From assembly GCA_003255065.1 (NCBI GenBank), contig QAOA01008324.1:2157-66156 (forward strand): 64,000 bases of DNA. The letters are read 5' to 3'. The position numbers and the translations under genes are program-made. The notes under the pieces are model-generated. The model was not told the origin of the DNA, made no database searches, and worked only from the letters and a program-made list of their open reading frames with translations. This document shows, piece after piece, positions 10,872-21,479 of this stretch (its first letter is position 1; each line of letters opens with the position of its first letter). The DNA is from Cercis canadensis (taxonomy: Eukaryota; Streptophyta; Magnoliopsida; Fabales; Fabaceae).

Positions 10872-11911
10872 CTAATGTTCTTCTCTTGGGTGTTGCATAA
10901 ACTGTGAGAGTATATGCACACAGTAAGATAGCTCTGGCCGAGTGAAACAAAGATATATGGGACGACTAACTAAACGACAATATCGTTCGGGATTATCAAG
11001 CAAAGGTCCATCAACTAATGCTAACTGATGGTGCTGCTCCAAAGGGATACTTGTAGGCTTTGCCCCCAGTAGGCCAACCTCGGAGATTATATCCAAGCCA
11101 TATTTATGCTGGCATAGAAAAATTATGGTGGGATTTCTAGTAACTTCAACACCTAAAAAATATTTCAATACTCCCAAATCTTTCATGTGAAAGCAGGCGC
11201 TCAAATAGTTCTTGAATCTTTGTATGGCAGCATGATTGTTCCCAGAAATTATCAAATCATCAACATAAACAAGGACAATGATCTGTACACCATCTTTTTG
11301 CAAAGTGAATAATGAATAATCTGAGTAGGATTTTCTGAAACCATACCTCTTCAATGCAGTACACAATTTGGCAAACCAACATCTTGGGGCCTGTTTTAAC
11401 TTATAAAGTGATTTTCGAAGCCTACACACCATCCCCGGACGCTCCACGTTGAAACTAGGAGGCATTTTCATGTACACCTCCTATTGCAGATCTCCATGAA
11501 AAAAAAAACATTATGAACGTCTATTTGATGCAGCTCCCACTCTTTTGCTGCCGCCACAGCTAAAAATGTCCGAAATGTTACCATCTTGGCAATCGGCGCA
11601 AACGTTTCTATATAATCAATACCTTCAACTTGATGATTGCCAAGAATCACCAATCGAGCTTTAAAATGCTCCACTGAGCCATCTGAATTGTATTTGATCT
11701 TGTACACCCACTTGCAGCCAAGTGCCTTCTTCCCAGAAGGTAAAGGTTCTACCACCCACATCCAATTATCTTCCAGCGCCCGAATTTCATTTTGCATTGC
11801 CTTTCTCCACCTATCATCCTTCACCGCTTCCGAGTAGGATATAGGCTTATGTTCGACAGTAATAGCTACAAGAAAATTTCGATGTTGCAAAGAAAATTTA
11901 TCACAACTCAC
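10872..11911 (-). pseudogene. Copia reverse transcriptase, in two frames
   Basis: The first frame (11911-11468) starts near SYSEAVKDDRWRKAMQNEI and contains LGCKWVYKIKYNSDG and FAPIAKMVTFRTFLAVAA. A frameshift follows at about 11470-11500, after ELHQIDVHN. The second frame (11477-10872) contains MYMKMPPSF, RKSLYKLKQAPRCWF and the catalytic YVDDLIISG. These are the standard motifs of copia RT (RVT_2). The frame break means no functional enzyme. Confidence 0.92.
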
Positions 11912-12163
11912 ATAGTGTGCTATTGGATAGGGCGTACCTGAGGTATGTGTTGGAGCAGGTAACTAGTGGAAGGACTTAATTTTCGGATCTTGTTAGTTAC
12001 ATAATCACGAAAACAAACAGATGGCTGTTTTATTCGATGTCCATGGCCTATTTGATCATCATTACGCTGCTTGCCATCAGCCCTCACATCTTGTATGATT
12101 TCACCACCAGTAGGTATATCCTGAGCTTCAACCTCTACCTCTCCTTGAATGCCTTCGCCTCTA

Positions 12164-13293
12164 TCACAAACGCCCCCTTACATCAGTACTCCTGTCTTTT
12201 TCTTGAGCAACCATGTCTCTTGCTTCTTGCCTTGTATGGTCATCACGTGTATGCCCTACTCCCTCAAAGTCATCATCATCTAGTTCTTCATGAAGAATAC
12301 TTTTTCTGGCACTCTCATTAGAACTAGGAACCACTTGGGCAAAGGGAAATTTTGTCTCAAAGAAATCAACATCTCGCGAAACAAAATACTTCTTTGTTTC
12401 TAGGTCATATAATTTCCATCCTTTTTTACCATATGGATACCCAACAAAGATGCATCGACGATTTCTGCTAGCAAATTTATCCCTTTTCTTGCTTTGGTTG
12501 TGTGCATAGCATAACGAACGAAACACTTTCAAGTGATTATATGAAGGAAGCTACCCATGTAGAACTTCGTATGGAGTTTTTCCATTTAAAATTGAAGATG
12601 AGGTGCGATTAATTAAATAGCCTGCGGTTAACACACATTCTCCCCATAATTCAATAGGAAGGTACCCCTGAAAGCGCAATGCTCATGCTACATTCAAAAT
12701 ATGCATGTGTTTCCTTTCTACTTTTCTATTTTGTTGTGCTATCCCAATGCAAGAAGTTTGAAAAACAATGCCATGTTCACGAAAATAATTTATCATGCAA
12801 GTAAACTTAGTCCTATTATCACTTCGAACAATTTTAACTTGCTTATTATATTGTCGTTTTGCCATAGTAAAAAAATTGATCAAAGTCCGTGACACCTCTT
12901 TCTTATCAATCAACAAGAATATCCAGACAGCACGAGAATAATCATATACTATTGTCAAAAAATACGAAGCTCTACAAGAAGATGGGGTTCTGTACGCGCC
13001 CCACAAATCACAATGTATAAGTTCAAAAACATTAGAAGCTTTATGATCACTCAAAGGAAATTTGTCTCTAGTCTGTTTTGCCCTTGACACACATCACAAG
13101 CTTTGTTCAATATCTCACTACTTTTACTAAGACCAACATTAGGAACTAACTTGGTGATCTTCAGAGAAGGATGCCCCAAACGCTTGTGCCAAAGGTCAAG
13201 TAAACTTACACCATTAGTCTTCAAAGCCTTCATGCATGGAATCTTTCGAAAATAATAAAGCCCGTTTCTCCGTTCACCCGTACCAATCAACAT
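12164..13293 (-). pseudogene. Copia integrase region, in three frames
   Basis: 13293-13051 holds the GAG-pre-integrase motif with the H-H-C-C metal site (LWHKRLGHPS, ACDVCQGQN). 13090-12683 is the catalytic core: HCDLWGAYRT carries the first Asp, VRSDNRTKF the second, and VERKHMH the Glu. The usual GTEF reads RTKF, so the core is altered. 12532-12164 is the downstream conserved part (RRCIFVGYPYGKKGWKLYD). Frames change between the three segments. The ~250 bp between 11911 and 12164 holds no clear domain. Confidence 0.88.
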
Positions 13294-13361
13294 CCTCGAA
13301 GTGCGGTTCTATATAACACATAGATTATTAGTGAATTGGACAATGCAATTTGATTCATTTA

Positions 13362-13900
13362 TCAATTGCGACACATGCAATTTAAGCGAGGGACATAAAG
13401 AACATTTTCAAGCTTCAAATTCCCATCAAGTTTTACTGATCCTTCCTTAGTTACTGTGACATGTTGTCCATCTGGCAGTCCAATAGGACATCCAGGCATC
13501 TCTCTCAATTCACATAAGTTCTGCAAACTCCCAGTCATATGATTCGATGCCTCTGTATCAATGATCCATGGAATATTTTTGTGCTTACCAGTCATCCTCT
13601 CACTTGTACTTTGCTTATGACTGTTCAACATCTCAAGTAAGGACTGCCACTGTTCACTATTCAGGCCAGTTAGACCAAATTTGTCTGAATTTGCTACAGT
13701 CACTGTCGAGGCACTAACACCTCCTCCTGTGGTCTGAGCAGTAGTAGCACGAACAATACCACTTCGCCCATGTCCTGCACCTGTTCCAGTACGTTGCTGG
13801 CCTTTACCCCGACCACTAATTCTTCCTTCACCTCGAGAACGGTCACCCCACCAGTCGGGATATCCAATAAGCTGAAAACAATTTGCTGCATCATGACTTG
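13362..13900 (-). pseudogene. Copia zinc knuckle and protease remnant
   Basis: The minus strand near 13900-13860 reads as a CCHC-like zinc knuckle (CSNCNRASHDAANC). The aspartic protease motif follows in frame 13703-13362 as WIIDTEASNHMTG. The normal motif is D-T/S-G-A-S, so the active-site Gly is Glu here and the protease is predicted dead. Confidence 0.8.
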
Positions 13901-13946
13901 CTCGGTTGCAATTCGAGCAGACTATTGTTTTGTCTTTTGCTTCTCC

Positions 13947-14700
13947 TCACCTTTTCGTCCTGGTACTTGTTTGAACAGCAAGTCCCATAACCACCCCTTG
14001 TTCTTCCTTAGCACGGGTGATGACCTTCATCCTTTCCTCTTGTATCAAGGTTGAGTATACTCTGTTTAATGGCAGAAAAGGATCTATAGCAAGCAAGTTG
14101 GACCGAACAGTCCCATACATCACATCGTCCAACCCCATAAGAAGTTGATGCACTTTTTCCTCTTCCCGGCACTTTTCTAATTGTGCTATGATGTCACACT
14201 TGCATCCTCCACAAGTACAAATCGAAATTTGCTCATAATTTGCTAACTCGTCCCATAATGCCTTCATCTTTCCATAGTAAGCAACCATGGTCATACTACG
14301 CTGTTTACACTCAGCCAAGTTGGATTTCAGTTGTTGAATCCAAGGTCCACTCACAACAGAAAATCACTCCTTGATGTCCTGCCATAGGTCTTTTGCATTC
14401 TCCATATATGATATGGTTGAACGCAGACTGGGTTCAACAGTGTTCAGGATCCATGATATCAACATGTACTGAACAGTCCACCAGTCCTCCATATCAGAGG
14501 ACCCTTCTTTGGGTTGCTCGATGGTCCTGTCTATAAAACCCCACTTTCTACGAGCTGGTAGAGAAGTTCGTAAAGCACGAGCCTATTCTTCATAATTTTT
14601 GCCTCGTAACTGTACTTGAGCAATCACACTCCCAGGATTATCATTCGAATTCAGATCGTAAGGTGACATGGCTCTTTTGACAGAATCGTCTCTTGGTGGT
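13947..14700 (-). pseudogene. Copia gag
   Basis: Frame 14354-13947 reads as a retrotransposon gag with QLKSNLAECKQRSMTMVAYY, KMKALWDELANY and LMGLDDVMYGTVRSNLL. Upstream, 14700-14355 continues as gag-like sequence interrupted by stops, with a possible gag start ATG near 14670 (MSPYDLNSND). Gag forms the virus-like particle coat. Confidence 0.82.
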
Positions 14701-14768
14701 TCTTGCTTTGCTGCTATGGCTATTGCAAGATATGGTCTAAAGATAAGGTTTCAGTTTAGAACCCATAA

Positions 14769-14781
14769 GGCTATGATACCA
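14769..14781 (-). other. Copia primer-binding site (initiator Met-tRNA type)
   Basis: The minus strand reads TGGTATCATAGCC, directly abutting the 5' LTR. Plant initiator-Met primer sites usually read TGGTATCAGAGC, so one base differs. The adjacency confirms the LTR boundary and the element's orientation. Confidence 0.85.
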
Positions 14782-15042
14782 TAATACATTGCAAACTGTG
14801 GGAGGAATTCTCTTTTCCTCTGTTCCCTTTTCATTGCTCAGAACTAGAAATATATACAAATATGCCTAGGAACTCTCAACCCTATCGGTCAACTATACAC
14901 AGTAAAGCAGATGATAATTACCCCTAAATATACTCCTAGAAAAACTAATACCCATCAATCAGGGATACAAAATAATATAGACAGTACAACTGCTATATTT
15001 ACATGATTACCACTCTACCAACTCTACCACTCTACCGCAATA
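14782..15042 (-). repeat. Copia 5' LTR
   Basis: 261 bp, a near-identical partner of 10022-10303 with one ~20-bp deletion and several substitutions. The divergence indicates that the insertion is not brand new. It is followed at once by GTTTC and the TFIIB-like reading frame. Confidence 0.9.
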
Positions 15043-15529
15043 GTTTCAGAACCATTAATGTTATGGCTGATAACGTAGGGTTGGTTGAAACCATCAAGAA
15101 TTATGCAAAAGAGTTATACAAGAAAGCTGTTGATGAAAAGGTTTGTGCAAAGTTCAGGAATGAAAAGGCCATTATGGCTGCTTGCCTATACTTGGCATGC
15201 CAAGAAGGGGTCTTCCTAGAACATTCAAGGAGATCAGCAGCGTTGCCAATGGAGCCAAAATGAAGGAAATTCGTAAAGCCATGGAAGTTTTAAAGAAGCA
15301 GCTTGAGGTTGGTTCAAAAACAATTTATGCTAAGGATATTGCTAGGCATTATTGCTACAATCTTGGTTTGAGCCATCATACTGTGAAGGTTGTGCACAAA
15401 GCTATTCAGAAATCTGAAGAGTATGATATAAGGAGGAATTCTACCTCCATTTTGGCTGCGGCCATTTACATGGTCACGCAGCTTTCAGGGAATCATATGA
15501 GCCTTAAAGGTCTGCTGCTTCTTAGTCTT

Positions 15530-15846
15530 ATCCATGTATTTCAATCAAACATTGAGTTATATATGGTTCATGATATCGTGTTCTTAATTGTTTTTAATCT
15601 TTTGGAGAAAATGTCATCTAAGAATTAGATTGTATTTCAATTATTTTATTTATAACGATAAAAACATTCTTGCAATCTATTCAATGTNATCCATGTATTT
15701 CAATCAAACATTGAGTTATGTATGGTTCATGATATCGTGTTCTTAATTGTTTTTAATCTTTTGGAGAAAATGTCATCTAAGAATTAGATTGTATTTCAAT
15801 TATTTTATTTATAACGATAAAAACATTCTTGCAATCTATTCAATGT
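15530..15846. repeat. 158-bp duplication around an N inside the TFIIB intron
   Basis: 15530-15687 and 15689-15846 are the same sequence with one visible difference, separated by a single N at 15688. This is most simply two overlapping contig ends left unmerged. It lies in the intron between TFIIB exons, so the coding sequence is not affected. Confidence 0.85.
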
Positions 15847-16283
15847 GTGGTTTTTTTTTTCTTAAAAAAATTATATCATCAAAATCATTTTTAATGTTCT
15901 AGTTCTGTTTGAAGTTAGGATTTCATACTCCTCTTCTGCTGAACAGGATTAGTTTCAATTGAAAATTTCTAAAATCCATCTTTACCTAAATGATTATTTG
16001 CATATGATAGATATTGATTGCTATCGTCTAAGAAGAGAAGGGGAAAAAAAGGAAAAGAAGAAAGGAAAATCTTGTTAATTATAAGGAGCCATTGGTAAAA
16101 AGTCTTGCCAATATATCACTAATCCATGTTTAGATGTTGTGTGAACTTGGACTAAATAAAGCAATGTGTTACAGAAATTGCACAGGCATTTGAAGTAACA
16201 GAAGTTACAGTGAGAAAGGCATACAAGGATCTTTATCCCCATGCTTCAGTTCTGATTCCTAGCTGGTATACTGCTGCAGAGGA

Positions 16284-16916
16284 TGTTAGGAAAACAATAA
16301 TGGAGACTAACTAGGTTGGCTTTGAGGCGTGAACAATTACACTGTCTTGAGTGTAATATTGATTCTTTATAAAAGCAAGTTACCCTAGGATACAACAAAG
16401 CCCTCAAAAACTCTCAATGGAAAAGTGAATTCTAATGCATTAGGGAGTTCCCTTTTATAGAGTTGAAAATGCGTTAATGAACAAATATAATTGATTAGTA
16501 ATTAACAGACATAATTGTCTGTTCGGAATAGTCACAATTGTCTGTTCGAAACAGACACAACAATCTGTTCAAAACAGACATAATTGTCTATTTGAGTTTA
16601 CTCATCTGAACCTATCTGAACCTGTTAACTTAATTAACCACCATCCGAATCGGGTTAAACCGACCCGACCCAGTACGGTCAAGATATTAAAACCAATGTT
16701 AAAATATTTGTCAAATCGATCAAGGCCAAGTGCCAATCAAAGACCATTAATGGACTTTGTCTTGCTAGGCTATTTGGGCTTGCCAAATGGGCTTGTGCCC
16801 ATTTAACTAAAGTTACTCTATAACTTTAGTTTACATTTATAAAGCCTTTTACATACTCTAATTTAATTAATGTGGGACTTGATTAATTATAAGCATATTT
16901 AGAAACTATTTCAACA
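16284..16916 (-). mobile_element. Solo LTR in the last TFIIB-like exon
   Basis: 633 bp. On the minus strand it begins TGTTGAAATAG and ends TTTCCTAACA. It is flanked by the perfect target duplication GAGGA (16279-16283 and 16917-16921). Removing it restores the codons AAEDIEKLFVP and the stop. It holds no internal domain, so it is a solo LTR. Around 16495-16590 it has several inverted and direct copies of a motif like AATTGTCTGTTC. The family was not recognised. Confidence 0.88.
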
Positions 16917-16946
16917 GAGGACATAGAGAAATTGTTTGTCCCTTGA

Positions 16947-18383
16947 AGGAAGCTCTTCTTCTTTCAGCTACAACTAGAGCTATGACATCACCGGCTAATC
17001 AGCTCCTAATTGATTCTATAAATTTTTCCTTCTTTTCTTTCCTTTTAAGATTTATTTTTCCCATAGCAGTGTTTGACTTGACATATTGTAATTCCAAACA
17101 CACGACTCTTAATAAGTATCTTTATAAGCCTATTTATTCTTGAAGTGGATATTTTCTCGTTTGCTGTCAGCATTACCTTGTAAAAAAACGAAAAGAAAGG
17201 ATAGCACACATGCACTTTACGTCACTGAAAAAGCAAATTGTTCTGTATACTATAAGAGAGGTCTTGCACACTACATATATATCAAGGTTGTATTTTGATA
17301 TGTGAATTTAGAATTTATGCCAATTAGTGTTGTAGTTTACGAACCAGTTCATAGAAAAGGAATTTTCATGGACTTTCCTCTTTGACAAAAAAAGGTTAAC
17401 TACAAGAGCGCCATATGTTGAAATGTTGTACGTAGTTAGTAATCCTGAAGTATAGTTATTTCTGCTTCTGCTTCTACTTATACTAAGACGTGTCATTTAT
17501 ATTGTCTTCGATCAAAATCAATATTTCTACTCTCTTTCTTTCTTTATTTATTTTTTTTACTGAAACAAGATTTGAATCTGACTGTGAGAAAAGAAAAAGA
17601 CCTGTTTACCTGGCCAAACACTCCTAAAACCAATTTCTGTTTCCGAAAGTACTTCTAATTACTTTATCTGTGAATCCCTTATCTATTATTATAGAAAATC
17701 AAATGATCGTTATTGAATTCTGTTTGCTGTAGGAAATCATACAAATGATAATTAATTTGCTTGTAAAGTTCATACATTAAATTTGGAATAAATTACACTG
17801 ACTTCTTTTGAGGTTTTGATGGAGTTATGCAAACCATCTTTCTTAATTTGGAAATTACACAAACTTCATTATTTTATACTTTTTATTAATTGGAGGTTTA
17901 ATTTCTTTAATACCTCCAATTAAGTCTGATGCATAGTATGCATCAAATATATAATGAATATATATATGCGACATGTGATAGATTCACCAGTTAGAAATTG
18001 AAGAGTTTATTTTCATACAATTTGGTAATTATAATTTTTCCACGTAGGGATTTGGGTTGGTTGTGATTTTGTATGGCAGCTAGTAGGGAAATTAGAAGTA
18101 TACTCTGTGGGTTTTTTTTTTTTACTTTTAATTTCAATAATGTTACATGAGTCATGTTAAGAGAAAATGCTAACGTGAAAGCACTCTCAATGATTTAGAT
18201 AAACTTTAAATTAAATGCATGATTCACAATTTAAGTAAATCAAATATGACTCATGCAACATGATAAAATTTTTTTTGGCCATGACATGATTTGTTTCGAA
18301 TATGTTGTTTTACGTTGTAAAGGGGTACACATGACAATCAATGTTATCTTTTTTTTTTTTTTTTTCTTAAAAATATGACGTTG
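16947..18383. other. AT-rich spacer 3' of the TFIIB-like gene
   Basis: I see no gene. This may be native 3' flank of the captured TFIIB sequence, because nothing in it matches UGT intron. A short palindrome (GATGCATAGTATGCATC) lies at about 17929. Short open frames here have no recognisable content. Confidence 0.5.
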
Positions 18384-18429
18384 NNNNNNNNNNNNNNNNN
18401 NNNNNNNNNNNNNNNNNNNNNNNNNNNNN
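18384..18429. other. Assembly gap of 46 N between two poly-T tracts
   Basis: A run of N bordered by T-rich homopolymers on both sides. It is the only multi-N gap in the window; all others are single Ns. Confidence 0.95.
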
Positions 18430-19009
18430 TTTTTTTTTTTTGAGAAGTATTGGCATATGGTTTAATTTTTGTTTTTAAACAGCCTCTCATGGTTTGTGCA
18501 ATGTGTATCTTCTAAAATTGCCCTTTGTTTAGAGTAGTTATCCTATGTTTTTTAGTGTCATTGAGTAAACTTGCAAAAACCATTGCTCAAGAGACACAAA
18601 AAAGTAGTCCTTATGACCAAACAAAAAAGGACAACCACCGGTTATAGTGTGGTCTTAAGTGATCATTGTTAAAGTGTTTACTCACAATGACTGTATCATG
18701 ACTAGTGGTCATTGTGTACTTACAAGTAGTCATTGTATGTTTACTCACGATATCCACTAAAAGGTATAGATGATCACTCTAAGAAAGAGGCAATTTTGGT
18801 ATGGCATGAACTACGAAAACCCTCCTCAGGAATTATCTTTTTTATTTTTTATTTTTTTAAAGACCCTATCAATAATTATCTCTTTATTTTGTTTTCTTCC
18901 GTTTCATACGTACTTGTAAAATGAAAATAACTCTACACAATTGATATTCAAGTAGTTGAGCCTTTGAAAACATAGTTGGAAAGAACCTAGTGCTCCTTAG
19001 TAGCATTCT
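18430..19009. other. Spacer without gene
   Basis: AT-rich. Around 18655-18760 there are short imperfect direct repeats of TCATTGT and GTTTACTCAC. Nothing coding was recognised. Confidence 0.5.
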
Positions 19010-19490
19010 CATAATGAGATGGACCGAAATCAAGCCATGCCCGATTTGAGCTTGGCTGAAAAGATTAAATTTTAATTGGGCATAATCTTTTATGCCCGAG
19101 CCGGACCCAATATATAATTGGGCTGGCCCAATTATTATTTCATTATTTTTAAATTAAATAATTTTTAAAATAGAATAAAAAGAAATATTAAATTGGGTTG
19201 GTATGAAAAAGTCCAATTTTTAAACAAACCTCAAAATTGAACAAGTAACTCAATTCTTACAGGCCAAACCTAAATTTTAAACAGGCTAAGCTTAATATTG
19301 ACAATGCTACTTGTTAGAAATCTTTTTTCATAGCTACCAGTCAAACTGAAATGGTCAACGAGTTATAGGTTGAAAGATGGCGAGAAAGAATTTCATAATA
19401 CTTGACATTATTTTTGCCTTGCAATAAATGAACATTTGAACTAATGCCCTTGAAGAAGAATAAATAGAATTGTCCCCAAGGGATATTGAG
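19010..19490. repeat. Diverged relic related to the UGT module tail
   Basis: 19010-19320 resembles 1130-1345 (shared AGCATTCTCATA, ATTATTATTT and a run of A/T with GG-TTGG-C motifs). 19400-19480 resembles 770-850 (TTTGAACTAATGCCCTTGA is identical in both). The two parts keep their relationship but are much more diverged than the copies inside the array. They may be a dispersed repeat rather than UGT sequence. Confidence 0.55.
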
Positions 19491-19689
19491 CATTTTGGTA
19501 ATATATTTATTATAGAAGTTTTAAGTTTAAATTCTATTATAAAGACAAAATAATTATCTAATTGTGTAAAATAATTATACAACTTTTTTTTGTTTATTTG
19601 TATCTTCAATTGATTCAATTGAATTTTGAAATTTTTTAATTGAGTTTAAAAAGTTACAAAACTATTAATTGTTTTATTATTGTATATGA

Positions 19690-19756
19690 TACTAGATAAT
19701 TTCCCGAGCTTCACGAGGATAAGNTAGATAATTTGCCGAGCTTCACGAGGATAAGC
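19690..19756. repeat. ~30-bp duplication around an N
   Basis: The stretch AGATAATTT-CCGAGCTTCACGAGGATAAG occurs on both sides of the N at 19724 with one base different. This is the same unmerged-contig-end pattern as at 15688 and 29289. Confidence 0.75.
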
Positions 19757-19939
19757 ATCTTACTTCAAACAAATAGATAATGTAAATCATTTTTTGACAT
19801 TTAAAATTGAGTTTTGATTGTACCATTATAAAAACTTCAAAATAATGTCTTAAAATATTCTTTATAGATAATAAACAAAGAAACAAATTAAAGGCACATG
19901 ACAATTGACCAGAAAATAATCCTTCTAAGCACACAACTT

Positions 19940-20850
19940 GAGAGTGTAGGTATACTCCTAGAGGGGATTGAATAGGAGATTAAAATAATTAAACACGAAA
20001 TTATAGATTAAAGCAATTTCTGGAAGAACCAATTTATACTCAAAACTTATTTTAAAGTTGGTTATTTAATAATCCAGAAATAACTTAGCAGAAGTAGATC
20101 TTGAAGAGAATAAATATTTTACAAACAATCACTCAGAAGCTTATCTAGAATATCAAGATCATATAAAACCAAATCGAATAACTAATCAAAATAGAGAATC
20201 AGTTTAAGCTCATATATATAACCAGTTTTGTATCAAGCCAAACATGCAGATTACCAGAATAATAAAGAGAGTAAGTATAAGAGATTGAGCCCAAAATTCT
20301 ACCTACGTCCACTCTCCTAAGGTTGGGGTTCCCTTAGCAACAAGGTTATTTTTTAAAGCTTCTCAAAGCTTCTATAATCTCTGGTTTCCTAAGAACTAAC
20401 TAACAACTCTCTCAAACTGATTTTACAAGAGCTTACTAGTAACTTTTTCCATTAGTTTCCTAAGAGCTAACCAAAAGCTCTCTCCCTCTAACAATAAAAG
20501 TAGATGTCACACCCCAAATTTCCCACTAGAAATCTATTACAGTAATCCTAAAGGACTTAGCTCCAAAGATAACAACTCTCACAAGAAATATAACAAGTAG
20601 TTACAAAGTTGGAAGAAGAGAATAAAACTGGTTGTACAACAGAATGTGATTCTTGCTTGATGACTTCTCTTCTTGATTTTCCAGACCTTGGGTCTTCAAT
20701 TTTATAGGAGTCTAGAGGAAGAAAATGACCGTTTGAATCAAAGACATACTCCTCAATTCATGATTGTCAATTTGTGCTATTTTAGAAATTCTTTTATTCA
20801 TCCTTATTCTTTTCCTAATATAGCTCATTCTTCGAAAAACTTCAAATTTT
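19940..20850. other. Unclassified repeat-like spacer
   Basis: No reading frame of note. The start (TATACTCCTAGAGGGGATTG) and the lack of conserved coding suggest degraded retroelement sequence, but I could not find paired ends or domains. An A/C-rich stretch at 20390-20480 repeats CTAAGAGCTAAC-like words. Confidence 0.35.
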
Positions 20851-20854
20851 TATT

Positions 20855-21470
20855 AATAATTGTTAAAATGATATAGTAGATTTCTTAGTTCAAATTTGTG
20901 ATTAATATTTGTTAAATCAATAAAGTAGATTTGTTAGTTTAAATTTTCAATTAGTAATTGTTAAATTGGTAGAGTTTATTCGTTAGTGTAAATTTTTATT
21001 AATTATTGTTAAATTGATATAATAGATTTGTTAGTTTAAATTTTTGCTTAATAATTATTAAATCAATAGAGTGAATTTGTTTGTTTAATTTTTGGTTAGT
21101 ATTTATTAAAATGGTTGAGTTGAGTTTTTAGTGTACATTTTTGCTAATTATTGTAAAATTGATATAGTAGATTTGTTAGTTTAAATTTTTGCTTAATAAC
21201 TGTTAAATTGATAAAGTAGATTTATTAGTTTAAATTTTTGGTCAATAATTGTGAAATTGGTAGAGTTGATTTGTTAGTTTAAATTTTTGTTAATTATTGT
21301 TAAATTGATATAATAGATTTGTTAGTTTAAATTGATAGAGTTTGAATTTTAGGTTAATAATTATTATATTGGTATAGTTGATGTGATAATTTAAGTTTAT
21401 AGTTAATAATGTTAAATTGATGTGACTGATTTGTTAGTTTCAATTTGTGCTAATAACTATTACTTTAGTG
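20855..21470. repeat. AT-rich minisatellite, ~49-50 bp unit
   Basis: About twelve diverged tandem copies of a unit close to TTGTTAAATTGATATAGTAG followed by ATTTGTTAGTTTAAATTTTT. Some units are shortened or fused (around 21320-21350). It lies directly upstream of the mobile-domain pseudogene. Confidence 0.8.
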
Positions 21471-21479
21471 TACGTTAGA

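Larger units (their letters stand above)
10022..15042 (-). mobile_element. Ty1-copia LTR retrotransposon, degenerate
   Basis: A complete but dead 5.0-kb element in reverse orientation, flanked by the target duplication GTTTC (10017-10021 and 15043-15047). LTRs lie at 10022-10303 and 14782-15042. Read on the minus strand the order is 5' LTR, primer site, gag, protease, integrase, reverse transcriptase, RNase H, polypurine tract, 3' LTR, which is the copia order. Frameshifts, stops and a mutated protease motif break the polyprotein into at least seven frames. It disrupts the TFIIB-like coding sequence 20 bp downstream of the TRIM. Confidence 0.93.
9440..16946 (+). pseudogene. TFIIB-like general transcription factor, 5'-truncated and split by three retroelements
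   Basis: The pieces translate as plant transcription initiation factor IIB. 9440-9588 gives the linker (FDPLATNGGLGTN). 9998-10021 joined to 15043 onward gives the first cyclin fold (FRTINVMADNVGLVETIK, then AACLYLAC). After a frameshift near 15207-15215 it continues with FKEISSVANGA and the second fold (KSEEYDIRRNS, AAAIYMVTQLS) to a donor at 15508. Exon 16173-16283 gives EIAQAFEVTEVTVRKAYKDL. 16917-16946 gives the C-terminus EDIEKLFVP and a stop. TFIIB recruits RNA polymerase II to TBP-bound promoters. The N-terminal zinc ribbon is absent: at 9440 the sequence becomes UGT intron with no gap. Removing the three insertions and one copy of each target repeat restores contiguous TFIIB reading apart from the one frameshift. 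The retained intron argues against an mRNA-derived retrocopy. Confidence 0.9.

Noticed and set aside
16495-16590. Operator-like inverted repeats (AATTGTCTGTTC/GAACAGACA)
   Set aside because: They lie within the solo LTR and are explained as its internal repeats.
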